Of a stretch of DNA of 64,000 nucleotides, positions 20,699 to 32,923 are shown in pieces (positions within the stretch are counted from its first letter, which is position 1; each line of letters opens with the position of its first letter). The notes beneath the pieces are model-generated. The model was not told where the DNA came from. It worked only from the letters and a program-made list of their open reading frames with translations, and ran no database searches. This DNA comes from Roridomyces roridus. Its lineage: Eukaryota > Basidiomycota > Agaricomycetes > Agaricales > Mycenaceae. The DNA lies in the NCBI GenBank assembly GCA_029378245.1, contig JARKIF010000165.1, forward strand, positions 1-64,000. The letters are read 5' to 3'. Position numbers and translations under genes: made by a program.

Positions 20699-23600
20699 AT
20701 GGCGTTCACCATGGCCAGGTGAGTTGCCTCGCACCAGAAAGAGCTTGTTTTCATTCGAAACAGCTCGCTCCTTCTTCCTCTCTACATCAGCACCGCGTCG
20801 GCGGTCATCTTACTGTCCACCCTTGGCCTCAAACTACGCGTCAAATCATCCTCCGAGCACGCGTCTGGAACGCATTCGCATGGCGGACGAACCATCTTCG
20901 CGTTTAAAGTGGCGAGACTCGTTGGGTGCCTCGTTTTGCTGAGCTTGTCGGTCGTGGTGGGCGAGAAGAGTGAGGGACTCGCGAGCACTCGTCGGGCAGG
21001 GTTATGTGCCACCTATGTGCGTGTTTTGACTGTGAATAGCGTTTGAATATTGAACTGGTGCAAAATAGCTCTACGCCTCTGCCCTTGCTATCGTGTCTGT
21101 CGCGAGCGGGAGCAGAGTTGTTGTACCCCAACTCAACACAGTTCTGTTCTCCACCTTCGCGGTCTACGTTTACCGCGATGTATTTCCTCTGGCCACTTTC
21201 ACGCTCGTTCCGAAGGACTTGGCCCAAGGCCCTCTCCTATGGGCCCAAGTCGGCATTCTGTTCGTCGTTGCAGTGGTCATCCCTCTCTTGATACCCCGTG
21301 AATATATACCCGTGGACCCCAAGGTATTCAACCCGTTTTACTCGCATCGAAAAGCAATTAACCCGAGCCCAGAATCCAATGCCCCAAGTTAATCCCGAGC
21401 AGACGGCGTCAATCCTGTCCCTGGCACTCTACACCTTCCTGGACACCATCATCTTCCGCGCGTACCGCGTTCCCCACCTCGAATTCGATCAGTTACCACC
21501 CCTACCCGACTACGACTCTGTAGAGAATCTCAAGCCGCGCGCCTTCCCGCACATGGATGTATTCGCGGGCAAGAAGCGGCACGTTCTGGTCGGTCTCATC
21601 TGGGTCTTCCGTTGGAAGCTGGCTGCTATGGTAGTCGTGCTGGTGATCTTGCCGCTTTCGACGTTCATACCTCCGATTGCGCTCAACCGGTTGCTCAAGT
21701 ACGCTCGTTTGGTGCTACCTCGAAATATGTGACCATTTTCATCAGCTATCTCGAAAATCCAGCCGAGGAATCGACCATGAAGCCTTGGTTTTGGATTCTC
21801 CTGCTATTCATGGGACAGGTGACCATTGCCCTGTCTTTCCAGCGGTATCTGTTCCTTATAGTAAGGACGCTCGGTCTTGTCTCGTCACCTAGACTGAGGT
21901 ATTTGTCAGACGAGGCTCACCAACAATGTCACTGCGATCATCTCTCAACTTGTTTTCGAGCATGCCTTGCGTATACGTGTCAAGGCAGAGACGGCGGGCG
22001 ATAATGCCAAGACGGCCAATCTGCAAGGCCAAATGACGAACCTTCTGACGACTGATTTGGCGGTGAGGCCTCGACTCGTGCACGGTACCTGTTGTCTGAT
22101 TCAGTCCAGAACATCATCAATGCTAAAGAAGTCCTGTTGCTGTTCACGTTCATTCCGCTACAAGTCATCTTTTCTATCGTGTTTCTTTATCAAATTTTCG
22201 GCCTGAGCTCGTTTGTGGGCACGGGGTGCGGTTTTTCTTGTCGAGACCTCTACTGGGTGCTCAATTTGAATCAAGAATCACGATCGCTATGCTTCCCTTG
22301 CCCGGTTACATCGCCAAATGGCAGCAAAGTAAGAGATCAAGTACGCTGGCGATCCCGTGTGCTCACGTTACACTAGCTGTACAGAAGCAGACGATGCAGA
22401 AAATTGACGCCAGGGTGCAGACGGTTACTGAAAGTGAGTTCCGCCTCACATACAGGGAAATCACATTTATCGATCATCGTCAGCGGTGAACGTCCTTCGC
22501 ATGATCAAGTGAGTCGTTGTCCAAGCGTTTCTGGTCATCGCTCGCTGACTTTCGTTTTCAGGATGTTGGGATGGGAAATGAAAACGGAGGAGAGGATCGC
22601 GAGTAAGCGGGAGGAGGAGCTGACTTGGATCTGGAGGCGGAGATTGCTGGAAATATCCACCAGAGCTTTCAAGTATGTGGTTGCTGATCCCTTTGATTTG
22701 AGCTAACCTCCCTCTTTGATAGCAATGCGTTGGTGCCTTCGCTCACTATGCTTGCATCATTTGGTGCGTATTCGTCTCAGCTTCCGCAATCTGGAGCTGA
22801 CGTCGAGATTATCAGCCACTTAGTACGTTGCCAAGCCGTGTCAGGTTGATGGTCAAAACCCATCTTTCTTCTGCAGTGTGAGCTTGGGAACTTTATCACA
22901 ACTCTGCGGCGCTGAAATTCATTCAGACTGTTATCGCAAAACAAGAGCTCAGCGCGTCCAAGGTCTTTGCATCTATGGCAGTTTTCGACATGCTGCGGTT
23001 TCAGCTAGGGAATGGGTTCTTCTACGTATCCAGCGCAGTGAGCATTGGCATTGCACCTTGCTTTACCACTTTGCTTAGTCACTCGTTTGCAGATCAATGG
23101 CAAAGTCTCTTTGGATCGATTGGATGAGTTCCTTCACAATGTGAGCTGACCATTGTCGTATTCGACAGCTGATCCATTATCTCTCAGACCGAGCTCCTCG
23201 ACTCGTTCTCCTCACAGAACACATCCGAAGTCCTCCCTGTTGATGAATCAGCCTCGGATGTGGTCGGTTTCAGAGATGCCACTTTCGCGTGGTCCAATGA
23301 TGAGGCAGATGGCAGTCTCACGCCCTCGAGCCGCCGATTCCTTCTCAAGATTGAAGGCGAGCTGTTATTCAAGCCGGATTGCGTCAATCTTGTCGTCGGA
23401 CCCACGGGATCAGTGAGTTGGAACCTGACCTTGTAACCCGTCTCTGAAGTGCGCAGGGCAAAACCTCTCTTCTGATGGCTCTTCTCGGCGCGTTTCCACC
23501 GTGAATCCTGGGGTCATTGAAAGCTCACATGCTTTACAGGCGAAATGCACTTTATACCGTCCTCGCCGAGCTCGTGGTATAATCTTCCTCGGGGAGAAGG

Positions 23601-26600
23601 TGTTGCCTATGCCGCTCAGGAGAGTTGGGTCCAGAATGATACCATCCGGAATAATATCATCTTTACCTCGCCCGTGAACGAGGAACGGTACAAGAAAGTC
23701 TTGTATCAGTGCTGTCTAGAACGTGATCTGGTGGCTACCGATCAGTCTCCTGTGTAGCTCAAGACCGCTGATGGATCTCTGCAGGATCTGTTCGATGCTG
23801 GGGATCAGACTGAGGTCGGCGAAAAGGTTGTGTCATCAGCATGAGCGACTTTCGTGTATCCTGACGCTTTAAAGGGTCTGACTTTGTCAGGTGGTCAAAA
23901 AGGTGGGTTGCAGCCCCTCCTTAACCAGATGAGATTTTCATGTCTTGATAGCGCGCGTTACGTTGGCTCGAGCGATATACTCTGATGCTAAAATCATTCT
24001 TCTGGACGACATTCTCGCTGCTTTGGATGTTCATACAGCCAAGTGGATTGTCGAGTGCGTACGACCCCTTTTTTTTCTTGAGGGTGCTTTCTGACCCAAG
24101 ATCGCAGCAAATGCCTTCGTGGAGACCTAATCAAGGGTCGGACGGTGATCTTGGTCACCCACAACGTCGTCCTTGCCAGCGAGACGGCCGGATTCGTTGT
24201 ATCCTTATCAAACGATGGTCGCATTCTCAGCCAAGGATCCATCTCCGATGCGCTGGCCAAGGACGAAAATCTGGCCAAGGAGGTGCAAAAGGACCAGGAG
24301 ATTCTTGAGAAGGCAGAGGAAGAGATTGATTCTCCGCCGCTTGATCAAGTGGAGAAGAAGGACGGTCAGGGCAAGCTCATTGTAGCGGAGGAAATTGAGA
24401 TTGGACGGGTCAGATGGACGGCGCTGAATCTCTTGTTCTCGGGAATGGGAGGACCGCTGTTTTTTGCTCTTTACCTTCTCTCCCAGATAGCACAAACTGC
24501 GGGGTTTGCGTTGCAGACGTGGTACTTGGGATTCTGGGCCAGGTATTTTGCGCATTTTCCCGGTGTTTTTCGTGGCTGACTTATGTTTCCTAGCCAATAT
24601 GGTCAAGGGGTGCCAGTTCCAGTCTTCAAGTACGTTACAGAGACCTCCTTGGATGCATATTGACTGGGTATCTAGGCACCTTGGTAACTTGTGTACGCTC
24701 CCTTGACTTGCCACCCCGTTGCTGTTTTCAATGTTCTTTTAGCGGGCATTTTATTCGTTGCTGTCGCCATTGGAGTGTTTGCCGTTATTTTCTACGCTGT
24801 CGGAGCCTTCCGGGCGTCGCGAATCATTCACAAGAAGCTCGTTGATTCGATTTTGGGAACCACGTTCAGGTAATCTTCTTGTTCGTTTCGGGCTTGCTGG
24901 TATGAACGATTTCTAGATGGCTTGATGTCACTCCTGTGTCTCGTATCATTGCTCGCTGCACGGTCGATATGGGAGCCGTGGATAGTACTATCTCGGCCGG
25001 GTTCCGTACCGTGATAGGTCCATTTTTTGGCTCCTACGATGGCTGCATAGTTACCAGACTTTTCAGAGATGACCGTCGAGATGGTTATAAAGTTCTTCGC
25101 CATCATGATTTTCGCTCCACTTTTCTGGATCGGAGGTATCCTGTTTGGAGTGGTAGTGGGGATTTATGGTCAGATATACATGGGTGAGTCTGCAACGTCC
25201 TTTTCATCTACCTCTGCCGACCTTTCCTCAGCTTCGCAGCTCTCTGTAAAGCGTGAAATGAGCAACGCCAAAGCCCCCGTCATTGCGCAGTATGTTCCTC
25301 GCTCGGTCTCTGAGAAAGACAGACGCTTACTGGCACATAGCTTTGGCGCAACCGTGGCTGGCTTGGGTGAGTGTCATTGACAATGTGAAGGCCATTCTCG
25401 TTGACTCCAATAGCCTCGGTACGCGCGTATGGTGCTCAAGAGGCCTGGACCAAAATCTCCATGGAACGCATCAATCGTCTTTCTAGGGCGACCTGCACGT
25501 TTATGGACCTGAGCCGATGGGTAAATATGCGCTCGAGTCCGTCTGTCTTTTTTTGGCTCGCCGTTTAAGTTACTTAATCTCATCTCGACAGCCATCCTTG
25601 GAGGACTTTTTGCTTCTTCATTGGCCGTGTATCTGGTCTATTTCCAGGACGCGCGACCTTTTAACACCGGGTTTACACTCAATCAGGCGCTCAGTTTCTC
25701 CAACCTCGTTCTATGGTGGGTGCAGACTTACAATGATTTCGAGGTCCAGGCCAGCAGGTAAGGTCGGTGGTGATGTGTAGGTGGATTCTAATCAACTCGC
25801 TTTAGCCTGGAACGTCTTCAGCAGTACATTGCCATCGAACAGGAGCCCAAGCCGACGAAAGATGGGGTCCCACCTGCCTATTGGCCTGCCAGCGGCAGCC
25901 TTAGCGTTCAGAAACTTTCAGCGCGGTATTCGGCTGATGGGCCTGAGGTGCTGCATGATGTTTCTTTTAATATCCAGAGTGGCGAGCGGGTCGGTGTCGT
26001 CGGTCGTACAGGATCGGGCAAGGTGCGTGGTTAACAGATGCTTCTTTCTTTGTGTCTTGACCTTTTCCACAGAGTTCTTTGACGTTGTCTCTCCTGAGAT
26101 GCATCTTCACCGAAGGGGAGGTGTATTACGACAACATTCCTACGTCGACTCTGAACCTCGATGCACTGCGCTCCAATATCACCATCATTCCTCAAGTCGT
26201 AAGCACGCCGTCCTGGATTCACTCCATCTCGTTGACCCGATTCACAGCCCGAATTGCTCGTGGGGACCCTCCGCTCGAACTTGGATCCGTTTGACCAGTT
26301 TGATGACGCGACGCTGAACGACGCCTTGCGCGCTGCAGGGCTCTCGGCGCTCCAGGACGAGATGGAGGAAGGAAAGCTTACCTTGGACAGCGAGATTTCG
26401 GGCGGGGGAGGCAATCTTTCGGTTGGGCAAAGGCAGATCATCGCTTTGGGTGAGTGGTCCTGGTCTTGATTGAGTGGGTGTCGATTGCTGAGGATTGTAG
26501 CCCGGGCAATCGTCCGGGGCAGCAAACTTATGATCTTGGACGAGGCGACTTCGGCCATTGATTACAAGACAGATGCGGTCATCCAAAAGTCTCTGCGCGA

Positions 26601-26897
26601 GCTGCCGAGTGATACGACGCTCTTCACCGTGGCGCATCGGCTGCAGACGATCATGGATGCCGATAAGATCGTGAGTGTATGTTGATTGTGCTTGGATGAA
26701 GCTGATGTACTCCAGATGGTACTTGACGCGGGTCGTGTGGTGAGTCCATTTTGTGACTGCGAGAACAAGCTGACCTTTTCACTTAGGTCGAGTATGACGC
26801 GCCTAAAACGCTGCTCCAGAAGAAGGATGGGCTGCTGCGAGCGCTAGTGGACGAGTCGGGGGACAGGGAGGCGTTGTACAAGATGGCCCGGGCTTGA
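20699..26897 (+). CDS. ABC transporter, ABCC/MRP subfamily, full-length
   Basis: Many short exons, starting ATG at 20699 (MAFTMA) and ending TGA at 26895-26897. I estimate about 1,400-1,550 residues. The N-terminus has four or five membrane segments (TMD0-like), then a first transmembrane domain. NBD1 has Walker A split by an intron (GPTGS|GKTSLL), Q-loop region YAAQESWVQNDTIRNN, signature LSGGQK, Walker B IILLDDILAALD and H-loop VTHNVV. A linker and second transmembrane domain follow. NBD2 has GRTGSGKSSLTLSL, signature LSVGQRQ, Walker B LMILDEATSAID and VAHRLQTI. NBD1 carries Asp in place of the catalytic Glu while NBD2 is canonical, the usual MRP asymmetry. Such pumps export glutathione conjugates, drugs or organic anions from plasma or vacuolar membrane. 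Apparent stops (e.g. 23756) fall inside introns. One intron at 23489 seems to need a GC donor. Confidence 0.92.
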
Positions 26898-27279
26898 AGG
26901 ATGAGACTTCAGATGCATATTCGCTTCCTTGTTCGATCTCGAATAACTATCCCAGACCCGGCCGTCACCGCACACCCCGTCAAAGCATCACCGGCAGGAT
27001 ACCTGGCCGTGTCAGCTGTCACTTCTTTGACCCGAGCCATCATGATGATCTGTTTTACCCTTGCTCATGTCCACAATGTTGCTGACATCGCTGCACTGAA
27101 ACCTGGATGCTCTGCTTGGTAATGCAAGGGTATTTGGCGAACGCAAATCATACCGTTACCAAGCTTATAAACCCTGCTGAATCACCCGGCGCTGAACCAC
27201 CAGTGATGAGCCATCCGGGGAGTCAACACCTTTAAAAAAGTCGAGGGTTTCTGCCATTCTCCCTCGTCCCCGCCGTCCA
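26898..27279. other. Intergenic, no gene recognised
   Basis: 3' region of the ABC transporter and promoter of the MBL-fold gene. Only short frames are present. Confidence 0.4.
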
Positions 27280-28623
27280 ATGTTTCCCTCCAACTGCCTG
27301 TCTTTTTTGCTGCTTGTTGGGGTTACCCACGGTTCCTTCTGTGACCACAACATCCCACAATCCAACGCTCTTGTCACGGTGAAAGCCTTCGACACCGGGG
27401 CTCTGAACCTCGCCAACGAAACCCATGCTTTCTACGCCCCCGTCCTTCCGGGTCATGAAAGCATAGTCGCTTCCCCCACGCATGCCTTCCTCGTCGAGCA
27501 CCAAGCAACTGGCAAACGGCTTATGTTTGATCTGGGCATGCGAGCGGACCCGGTGAATTTGGCACCGTCTCTTGCAGCCGGCTTCATTTCCGGAGCGTTC
27601 CAATTGAACCAGACCAAGGATATTTTGGAGCAGCTGCAAGATGGAGGGATTAGTCTGGCAAGCATTGATACTGTCATTTGGAGGTACGTTCGCTCAGTTA
27701 TTTTGCTTTGGACCGAACGACTCACAAGTTTCTCAGTCATAGTCATTTTGACCACATTGTTCGTTCTGCCTCCTCTAGAAAAACGTTCCAAACTGACCAT
27801 CTGCTTACAGGGCGATATGTCCAAGTTCCCCAACAGCACGAACCTTGTCATCGGACCGGGGACGGTCGTCTCGACTTATCCGGAGAATCCTGACGCCAGT
27901 CTGTTGGCGAGCGATTTTGCGTGCGTCTCAATGTGTCTTGTTTTCTTCTCCAAACTGACCATTTGTACAGCGGACACAACGTCACGGAGCTGAAATTTAC
28001 CGACACAAAATTGGTCTTCAGTGGCCTCAAGGCCTTGGACTATTTCCGCGACGGAAGCTTCTATCTGCTCGATACACCTGGCGTGAGTGCTCGCTCCATC
28101 TCGTGCATTAAATCTTTGCTGATGTACAACGTAGCATCTGTCGGGACATATCACTGCCCTCGCTCGCGTCACCCCGACCACTTTCGTCGCGCTCACTGCG
28201 GACACCGTGGTACACGCCGGTCAAGCCCGCCCGCGCCCCGCATTTCAGAAAAACTTCCCATGCCCGGCACATCTCGTTCAAGAGCTCAAGTCGTCCGTTT
28301 CCACCGACTACTTCTGGTCGCCCGAGTCCCAGGTCGGCGCTTTCGATATCAAGTCGCGCGCCCAACAGATGCTCTCCATCTCGGACCTTCCGGACGCGTT
28401 CTACGAGTCTCCCGCAATCGCTGAGGTCTCGCTCGATAAAATCGCAACGTTTGACGCGGATCCGGACATTTTGGTGGTGCTTTCGCATGATCAGAGCGTG
28501 AGGGATATACTGCCGAAGTTCCCCAAGTCTCTGAATGACTGGAAGGCGTCGGGGCTCAAGGAGAAGACGGTTTGGAATTTTGCCGACCCGTCTAACCCGG
28601 CGTGGGTCTTTAGTGCTAATTGA
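27280..28623 (+). CDS. Secreted metallo-beta-lactamase-fold hydrolase
   Basis: Five exons (27280-27683, 27737-27758, 27811-27920, 27971-28082, 28135-28623) encode 378 residues in frame. A signal peptide is likely (MFPSNCLSFLLLVGVTHG). Metal-site motifs of the MBL fold appear in order: SHSHFDHIGD (HxHxDH), TPGHLSGHI (third His), LTADTVV (bridging Asp) and VVLSHDQS (last His). The short second exon (22 nt) carries the HxHxDH motif. The family includes lactonases, thioesterases and other hydrolases, and the substrate cannot be told from sequence. A decayed paralogue is at 3892-4800. Both copies lie near an ADH gene, so the pair may have been duplicated together. Confidence 0.85.
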
Positions 28624-28873
28624 ACCATGTATCAGCGGCTGTGCACCTGTGCTTCTGAATATTTTAGTAGCCTTGTGACAATTCAAAAGTGGCGACGCCG
28701 CGCTCAGCGCTTCGGTTTTGGCATATCCCGGATGAACGCTTCAATGAACAACGCTTCCGTTAGAAAGCATTGACAGGCATTGGTCCTTCTTGTACGTGTG
28801 CAGAAAACGGACATGGAATACTTGGCGGTGGTCCAACAGAGCCACTTCTGACGAAATATCGAAAAGAAATACA

Positions 28874-29968
28874 TCAATCCTCTGCAGCCAGAACGGCTCT
28901 ATATCTCACACTCCCCTCCCTAAGCCTCGCCATGCCCTCCTCCACCCCAGCTTTCGTAAACGGGAACAGTTCAACCACAGACTCAATCTTGTTGCGGACA
29001 ACAAAATCAAGCATACGGAGTGTCACACCGCGCGTGGAGCCCACAGAGCCTTGGATGTTGATCCCACGCGCGATGAGTGGGAGGCTAGGGATGGAGAGGT
29101 TTTCGGGAGACACGGTGAGTGGGTAGATCGTTCCGCGCCGTTTTACTACGTCCAGATATCTGGCCAAGAGCTTACGGGGAGGTGACTGGAGGACGATGAG
29201 TTACGCACGGTTTCCAGTTGGGCAGGAAGCTGGTCGTGACGATGAGGTGGTCTACTGGCGCGACGTCAAAGCAATCGACGCCCTTGGTGATGTAGAATTC
29301 CGAGGCGCCGAAATTGAGGGCATCCTCCCGTTTAGACTCGGTGCCCGAAAACACAACGACGTTGCAGCCCATCTTGGCCAGGAACAAGATGGCCAGATGC
29401 CCGAGGCCGCCGACACCAACGACGCCAATGCGGTCTGTGGGCCGAATATTGTATGTTTCGATTACCTCAAACACCGTGGCTCCGCCACACATGAGAGGCG
29501 CAGCGTGCTCTGGTTTGATTTCGGGTGGAATTTTGTACAGGCAAGACTCGTCCCATATGGCGCGCGATCCGAAGGAGCCTTGATGGTGGTTCGCAGTCCC
29601 GTATTCCTGCTTGTTCAGGCAGTACTGGTCTTGTCCTGGAGAGGGGATTCGGACGCCAACACGAAGAAACATGCTCACTTACCACGCAAGCACAACTCGC
29701 ATCTGCCGCATGTCTTGTGGTAGAAACCCCAGCCGACGAGGTGTCCGAGCTCTACTTCCGTGACGTTCTCGCCCTTATGCTCGACGATACCGACGCCTTC
29801 GTGCCCCAGGACCATATCGAGGTGTTTGTAGTGCTCGTCCGTACCACAGATCCCCGAGTGTGTTATTTTGATCTGTACTTGAGTCCCTGTGGGCGAAGGA
29901 AGACTCGTCGTGGCTTCAACAATGCCGTCGTTCGCGGAGCCCTTGAAGACGGTGAATGCGACACTCAT
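28874..29968 (-). CDS. Zinc-dependent alcohol dehydrogenase, CAD-like (ADH4)
   Basis: Exons 29968-29683, 29635-29209 and 29159-28874 again have lengths 286, 427 and 286 nt (332 residues). Motifs are CGTDEHYKH, GHEGVG, CGRCELC with DQYC, LMCGGAT, GVVGVGGLGHLAI and FSGTESKRED. Note Gly for Ser in the cofactor loop compared with FSSTESK in ADH1 and ADH2. The ATG at 29968 is the only start giving an aligned N-terminus (MSVAFTVFKG). Its leader, through CACGTG at 29996-30001, is shared with the broken ADH fragment at 2380. It converges with the MBL-fold gene (250 bp between stops), and its 5' end faces repeat copy 2. Confidence 0.92.
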
Positions 29969-29984
29969 GACGTCCAGAGACAAG

Positions 29985-30580
29985 CGTCACGAGCCCACGT
30001 GATCGTGGCATCAAAAGTTAACGTTGACGCGCGTGTTCGTAGCTATCCCCGCAGTGACCTTGATCCGGTTCTCATCACTGCGCCATCTTCTCCTCAACCA
30101 CTCGAGTTTATACATATGCAGCCCCATCGCTGTTCACCTGTGGGTACCACGGAGTATCAGCGTCGTCTCTCTACCAATGGATGAGTGAGCCCCACCTGCC
30201 GCGCACTCCAGCGGACGTACACTTAGCCAGGTTCACCTGGCATGTTCCCATGGCTCCTTGGCCGAGTTGTAGCAAGCTCCTGCAACTCAGCCCCCTCTCC
30301 TGCAGAGGTGATGGGTTCGAATCCCTAAGGATGCACAATTCTGGGAGGTCCTCAAGAGACCTCTCAAGAAAGAAGACTTCAAGAAAGAAGACCTGAAGAA
30401 GAAGAACTCAAGAGGAAGAAAGAAGATGTGAAGACAGAAGACCTGAAGAATGAAGAGAGGTCCTCAAGAGACCTCTCAAAAGAATCCAAAGACGCTCCAA
30501 GAACGGGTAGTTCAAAGGTAAAGTATAAAGGTAAGTCGTTTCTTTTGCCACTTTTTTTGAATTCCATTGAATACGCGGCC
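29985..30580 (+). repeat. Dispersed tRNA-headed repeat, copy 2
   Basis: The plus-strand copy begins at the CACGTG beside the ADH4 leader. It passes the ATCAGCGTCGTCTCTCTACCA block and the tRNA-like head (30252-30335), then the purine-rich GAAGAC tail. It ends around the conserved word AAGTCGTTTCTTTTGCCACTTTTT. It lacks the last ~130 bp found in copies 1 and 3. The orientation relative to ADH is the same as in copy 1: element and ADH face away from each other. Confidence 0.75.
30252..30335 (+). other. tRNA-like head with pol III A and B boxes (copy 2)
   Basis: A-box TTGGCCGAGTTG and B-box GGTTCGAATCC are identical to copy 1. The anticodon-arm inverted repeat has one mismatch. The acceptor stem is only partly paired. 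Confidence 0.65.
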
Positions 30581-30883
30581 ATAGATACACGCATCTCTCC
30601 CCTCATCTACCCTGCACTCTCCCGAAAGCTCACAGTGCACAACTCGCAGTGCGACGCAGTCTCACGGAAATAGATACTTGTCGGACGTGTATAGAGCGGT
30701 TTGAAGTCATCTTGTGTGAAAACCGGACATGCATGGGTTCAGAATGCAGCCCCGATTCTTGGAATCCTTGATGGCTATAGAAAAAATCGGGAGAATGTGT
30801 TCCGTTGCGAACAAACAGGTTGTGGGTGCAGCGCTCCGCTCGAAAGGAAAATGAAGTTCATAGGATAGACTACAAATACATGA

Positions 30884-32491
30884 TCAAGAGCCCACGCTCA
30901 ATGTCCAGCGTTTAAAGGTCGATTTTGCCGCTACATGCGATCCCAGCACAAGCCTTAATCCATCTCTGGAGAGGTCATTCAACCCGGCAAGCGTCACAGC
31001 ATCAGGTTCGAGACCTTTCAAGTTGATGAACGCTACGGAGGTGAGAGCGCTGGGCCCGACCGTCCGGCGACGAGACTGGAGCATTTTGAGGAATAGGGGG
31101 TAATCAACAGGGATGTTCCTAGACAATGATCCGAAAGAGATTTCGGTGAGGTGGGGCAAAACTGGGTGATCCCCCCGGTCGAGCATGGTTAAATGCCCGT
31201 CCAGTCCTGCAACAGCTCTAGAACCCTTGAAACCGTAGATAATGGTAAGACTGGTGAAGAAGGCATATTTCTCGAGGATTTCTGCCGTCGTAGGGGCATG
31301 CGGTAACCCTTCAACGCAGAGCCGGTATGGAGTGCATGAGGAACGGAGGAGGAAGGCATCCAAAGTGGTAATGAGGGATCCAGGTTCTTTGATCCAGACA
31401 CCTAATTCAGCCAGCTTCGGAGCCCGAAGGTAGTTCAAGGCCTCCACACGAGTGACATGAAGACGTTCCAAATGCGGCAGAGTGATCGTCAGACTGCTGG
31501 GCACTGGCCAGACAGCGGCATTATCGCAAAGGACCACCAACCGCGCCTCGACAAGGTTCGGCGCCATTTGCAGAATACGCTGGTGGGTCTCCCATGGCCC
31601 AATCAATCGGTACGTCGTAAGCTGGTGTGAAGGGAAAGGGACAGGGATAAAGCGTACGCCGGGCCCACGCGGCTGGATGCTAACATCCCGCAACGACGGC
31701 GCCGTTTCAAAACATTTGATGGAATCAACCCCAACTTGACTTTCTGCCTTGTCCCAGTCAAGGATCAACTTGCGGAGTGAAGGGAGGCGGCCGCGAAGCG
31801 TGCCCAAGAGGGGAACGAGAGCTGTAGTCAACTGCATATTGAGCACTTCCCACTGAGCCGAGTGCTCTGACAAGAACTGGAAGAGCTCGAGTTGAGAGGA
31901 GGAATCGACATTCTCGGACCCGTGGAAGCAGATTTTGAGCGATCTCCGGGCTCGTTCGACCTGAGTTCGGATCATGGCAAGCTGTGGAACCCCGGCGACG
32001 CCGTAGATGGCTTTGATGGTTGACCATAACGAAGGCGTAGAGACAGCGACTTGTCTCCAGCGCGAACAAATTCGTGCAAGAATCCATGGGCTCCGCTCCA
32101 CGCTGGACGCGTCCCCGCGCTTTTGCCTAGATGGCAAACTCCACGAAAATATTTCGGCAAGCAGTTCGAAAGGCATCCGCCTGAGAGGGGAAAGGACGGA
32201 AACGTTGTCGGAGTGATACTTGAAGAGCTTGGCACGCTTTGCTTTCAGATGCTCCAGTCGATCCTCGAGCGCGAGTATCTCGTCATCTAGGCTCGTCAAA
32301 CGAACGCTCGTTCTTGATATAAGGTCCCGGGCGAAAGCCACCTCTGCACTGTTCGGAACCTCGTTCGTCGTGGCGAGCTGTTGGCACCGCATGAGGGTCC
32401 ACGGAGTTGCACCAGGAACAATTGAATCCAAGTCCGAGCCTGCTGGGTTACACACTGTAGAACCGCACGCAGAGCAAGTGGAGAGAGACAT
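30884..32491 (-). CDS. F-box protein A
   Basis: A single exon of 535 residues. The N-terminus has a Cys-rich patch (CSACGSTVCNP), then a coiled coil (LTSLDDEILALEDRLEHLKA), then the F-box (LSPLRRMPFELLAEIFSW ... ICSRWRQVAVSTPSLW). Irregular leucine-rich repeats run to the C-terminus. This is the common Agaricomycete F-box plan, probably a substrate receptor of an SCF ubiquitin ligase. It is highly similar along its length to the broken copy B at 41620-43241. The ATG at 32491 lines up with that of copy B. The upstream 240 bp are also open in another frame, so a further 5' exon cannot be excluded. Confidence 0.85.
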   Translation of the reverse strand: MSLSTCSACGSTVCNPAGSDLDSIVPGATPWTLMRCQQLATTNEVPNSAEVAFARDLISRTSVRLTSLDDEILALEDRLEHLKAKRAKLFKYHSDNVSVLSPLRRMPFELLAEIFSWSLPSRQKRGDASSVERSPWILARICSRWRQVAVSTPSLWSTIKAIYGVAGVPQLAMIRTQVERARRSLKICFHGSENVDSSSQLELFQFLSEHSAQWEVLNMQLTTALVPLLGTLRGRLPSLRKLILDWDKAESQVGVDSIKCFETAPSLRDVSIQPRGPGVRFIPVPFPSHQLTTYRLIGPWETHQRILQMAPNLVEARLVVLCDNAAVWPVPSSLTITLPHLERLHVTRVEALNYLRAPKLAELGVWIKEPGSLITTLDAFLLRSSCTPYRLCVEGLPHAPTTAEILEKYAFFTSLTIIYGFKGSRAVAGLDGHLTMLDRGDHPVLPHLTEISFGSLSRNIPVDYPLFLKMLQSRRRTVGPSALTSVAFINLKGLEPDAVTLAGLNDLSRDGLRLVLGSHVAAKSTFKRWTLSVGS

Positions 32492-32923
32492 CTGAGGGTA
32501 GATGAGTAAGTACTGCCCTCGAAGCGGTCAAGGTAATCACTTGCGAAGAACAAGGTGCCAGTGAGTTGAGACAGGAGGGACTGTGCCACTCGATCGCGCG
32601 CGTGGAGCGACTTGGAAGAACTCGGCGGTAATCTCACGCGACGCAGAGAGGGCGGGGTCGGAAGTAGGGATGTCGGTGGACGCGTTGCAGATGAGTGTTT
32701 GTCACGGTCAGAAGGACGCGTCGAATGATGCCGCATCAAACTGAACTAAATAAGCAGACGGCGGGCAGCAAGTACTTTTGGAATCATCTATATATACTGA
32801 GCGAGAATGAGGATAATGCTACAAATGCGGTATCGAGAATCTAATATCTATCTAAATTGTCTAAATGAGTTGAGTCGGGGTGGTGGATAGCAAACGATAG
32901 CAAGGCAAGGTCAAATTCACAAA
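32492..32923. other. Intergenic between F-box A and arrestin-like gene
   Basis: Upstream region of F-box A (to about 32750) and downstream region of the arrestin-like gene. A minus-strand open frame at 32296-32739 may be a leader exon but shows no recognisable motif. Confidence 0.35.

Noticed and set aside
23700..23830. Premature stop in NBD1 of the ABC transporter (TAG at 23756)
   Set aside because: The stop lies in a 54-nt intron. Splicing from GTGGCT to TGCAG joins CLERDL to DLFDAGDQTEVGEK, the expected sequence.
27280..28623. Calling the MBL-fold protein a beta-lactamase or AHL lactonase
   Set aside because: Only the general metal-binding fold is visible; the motifs do not decide the substrate.
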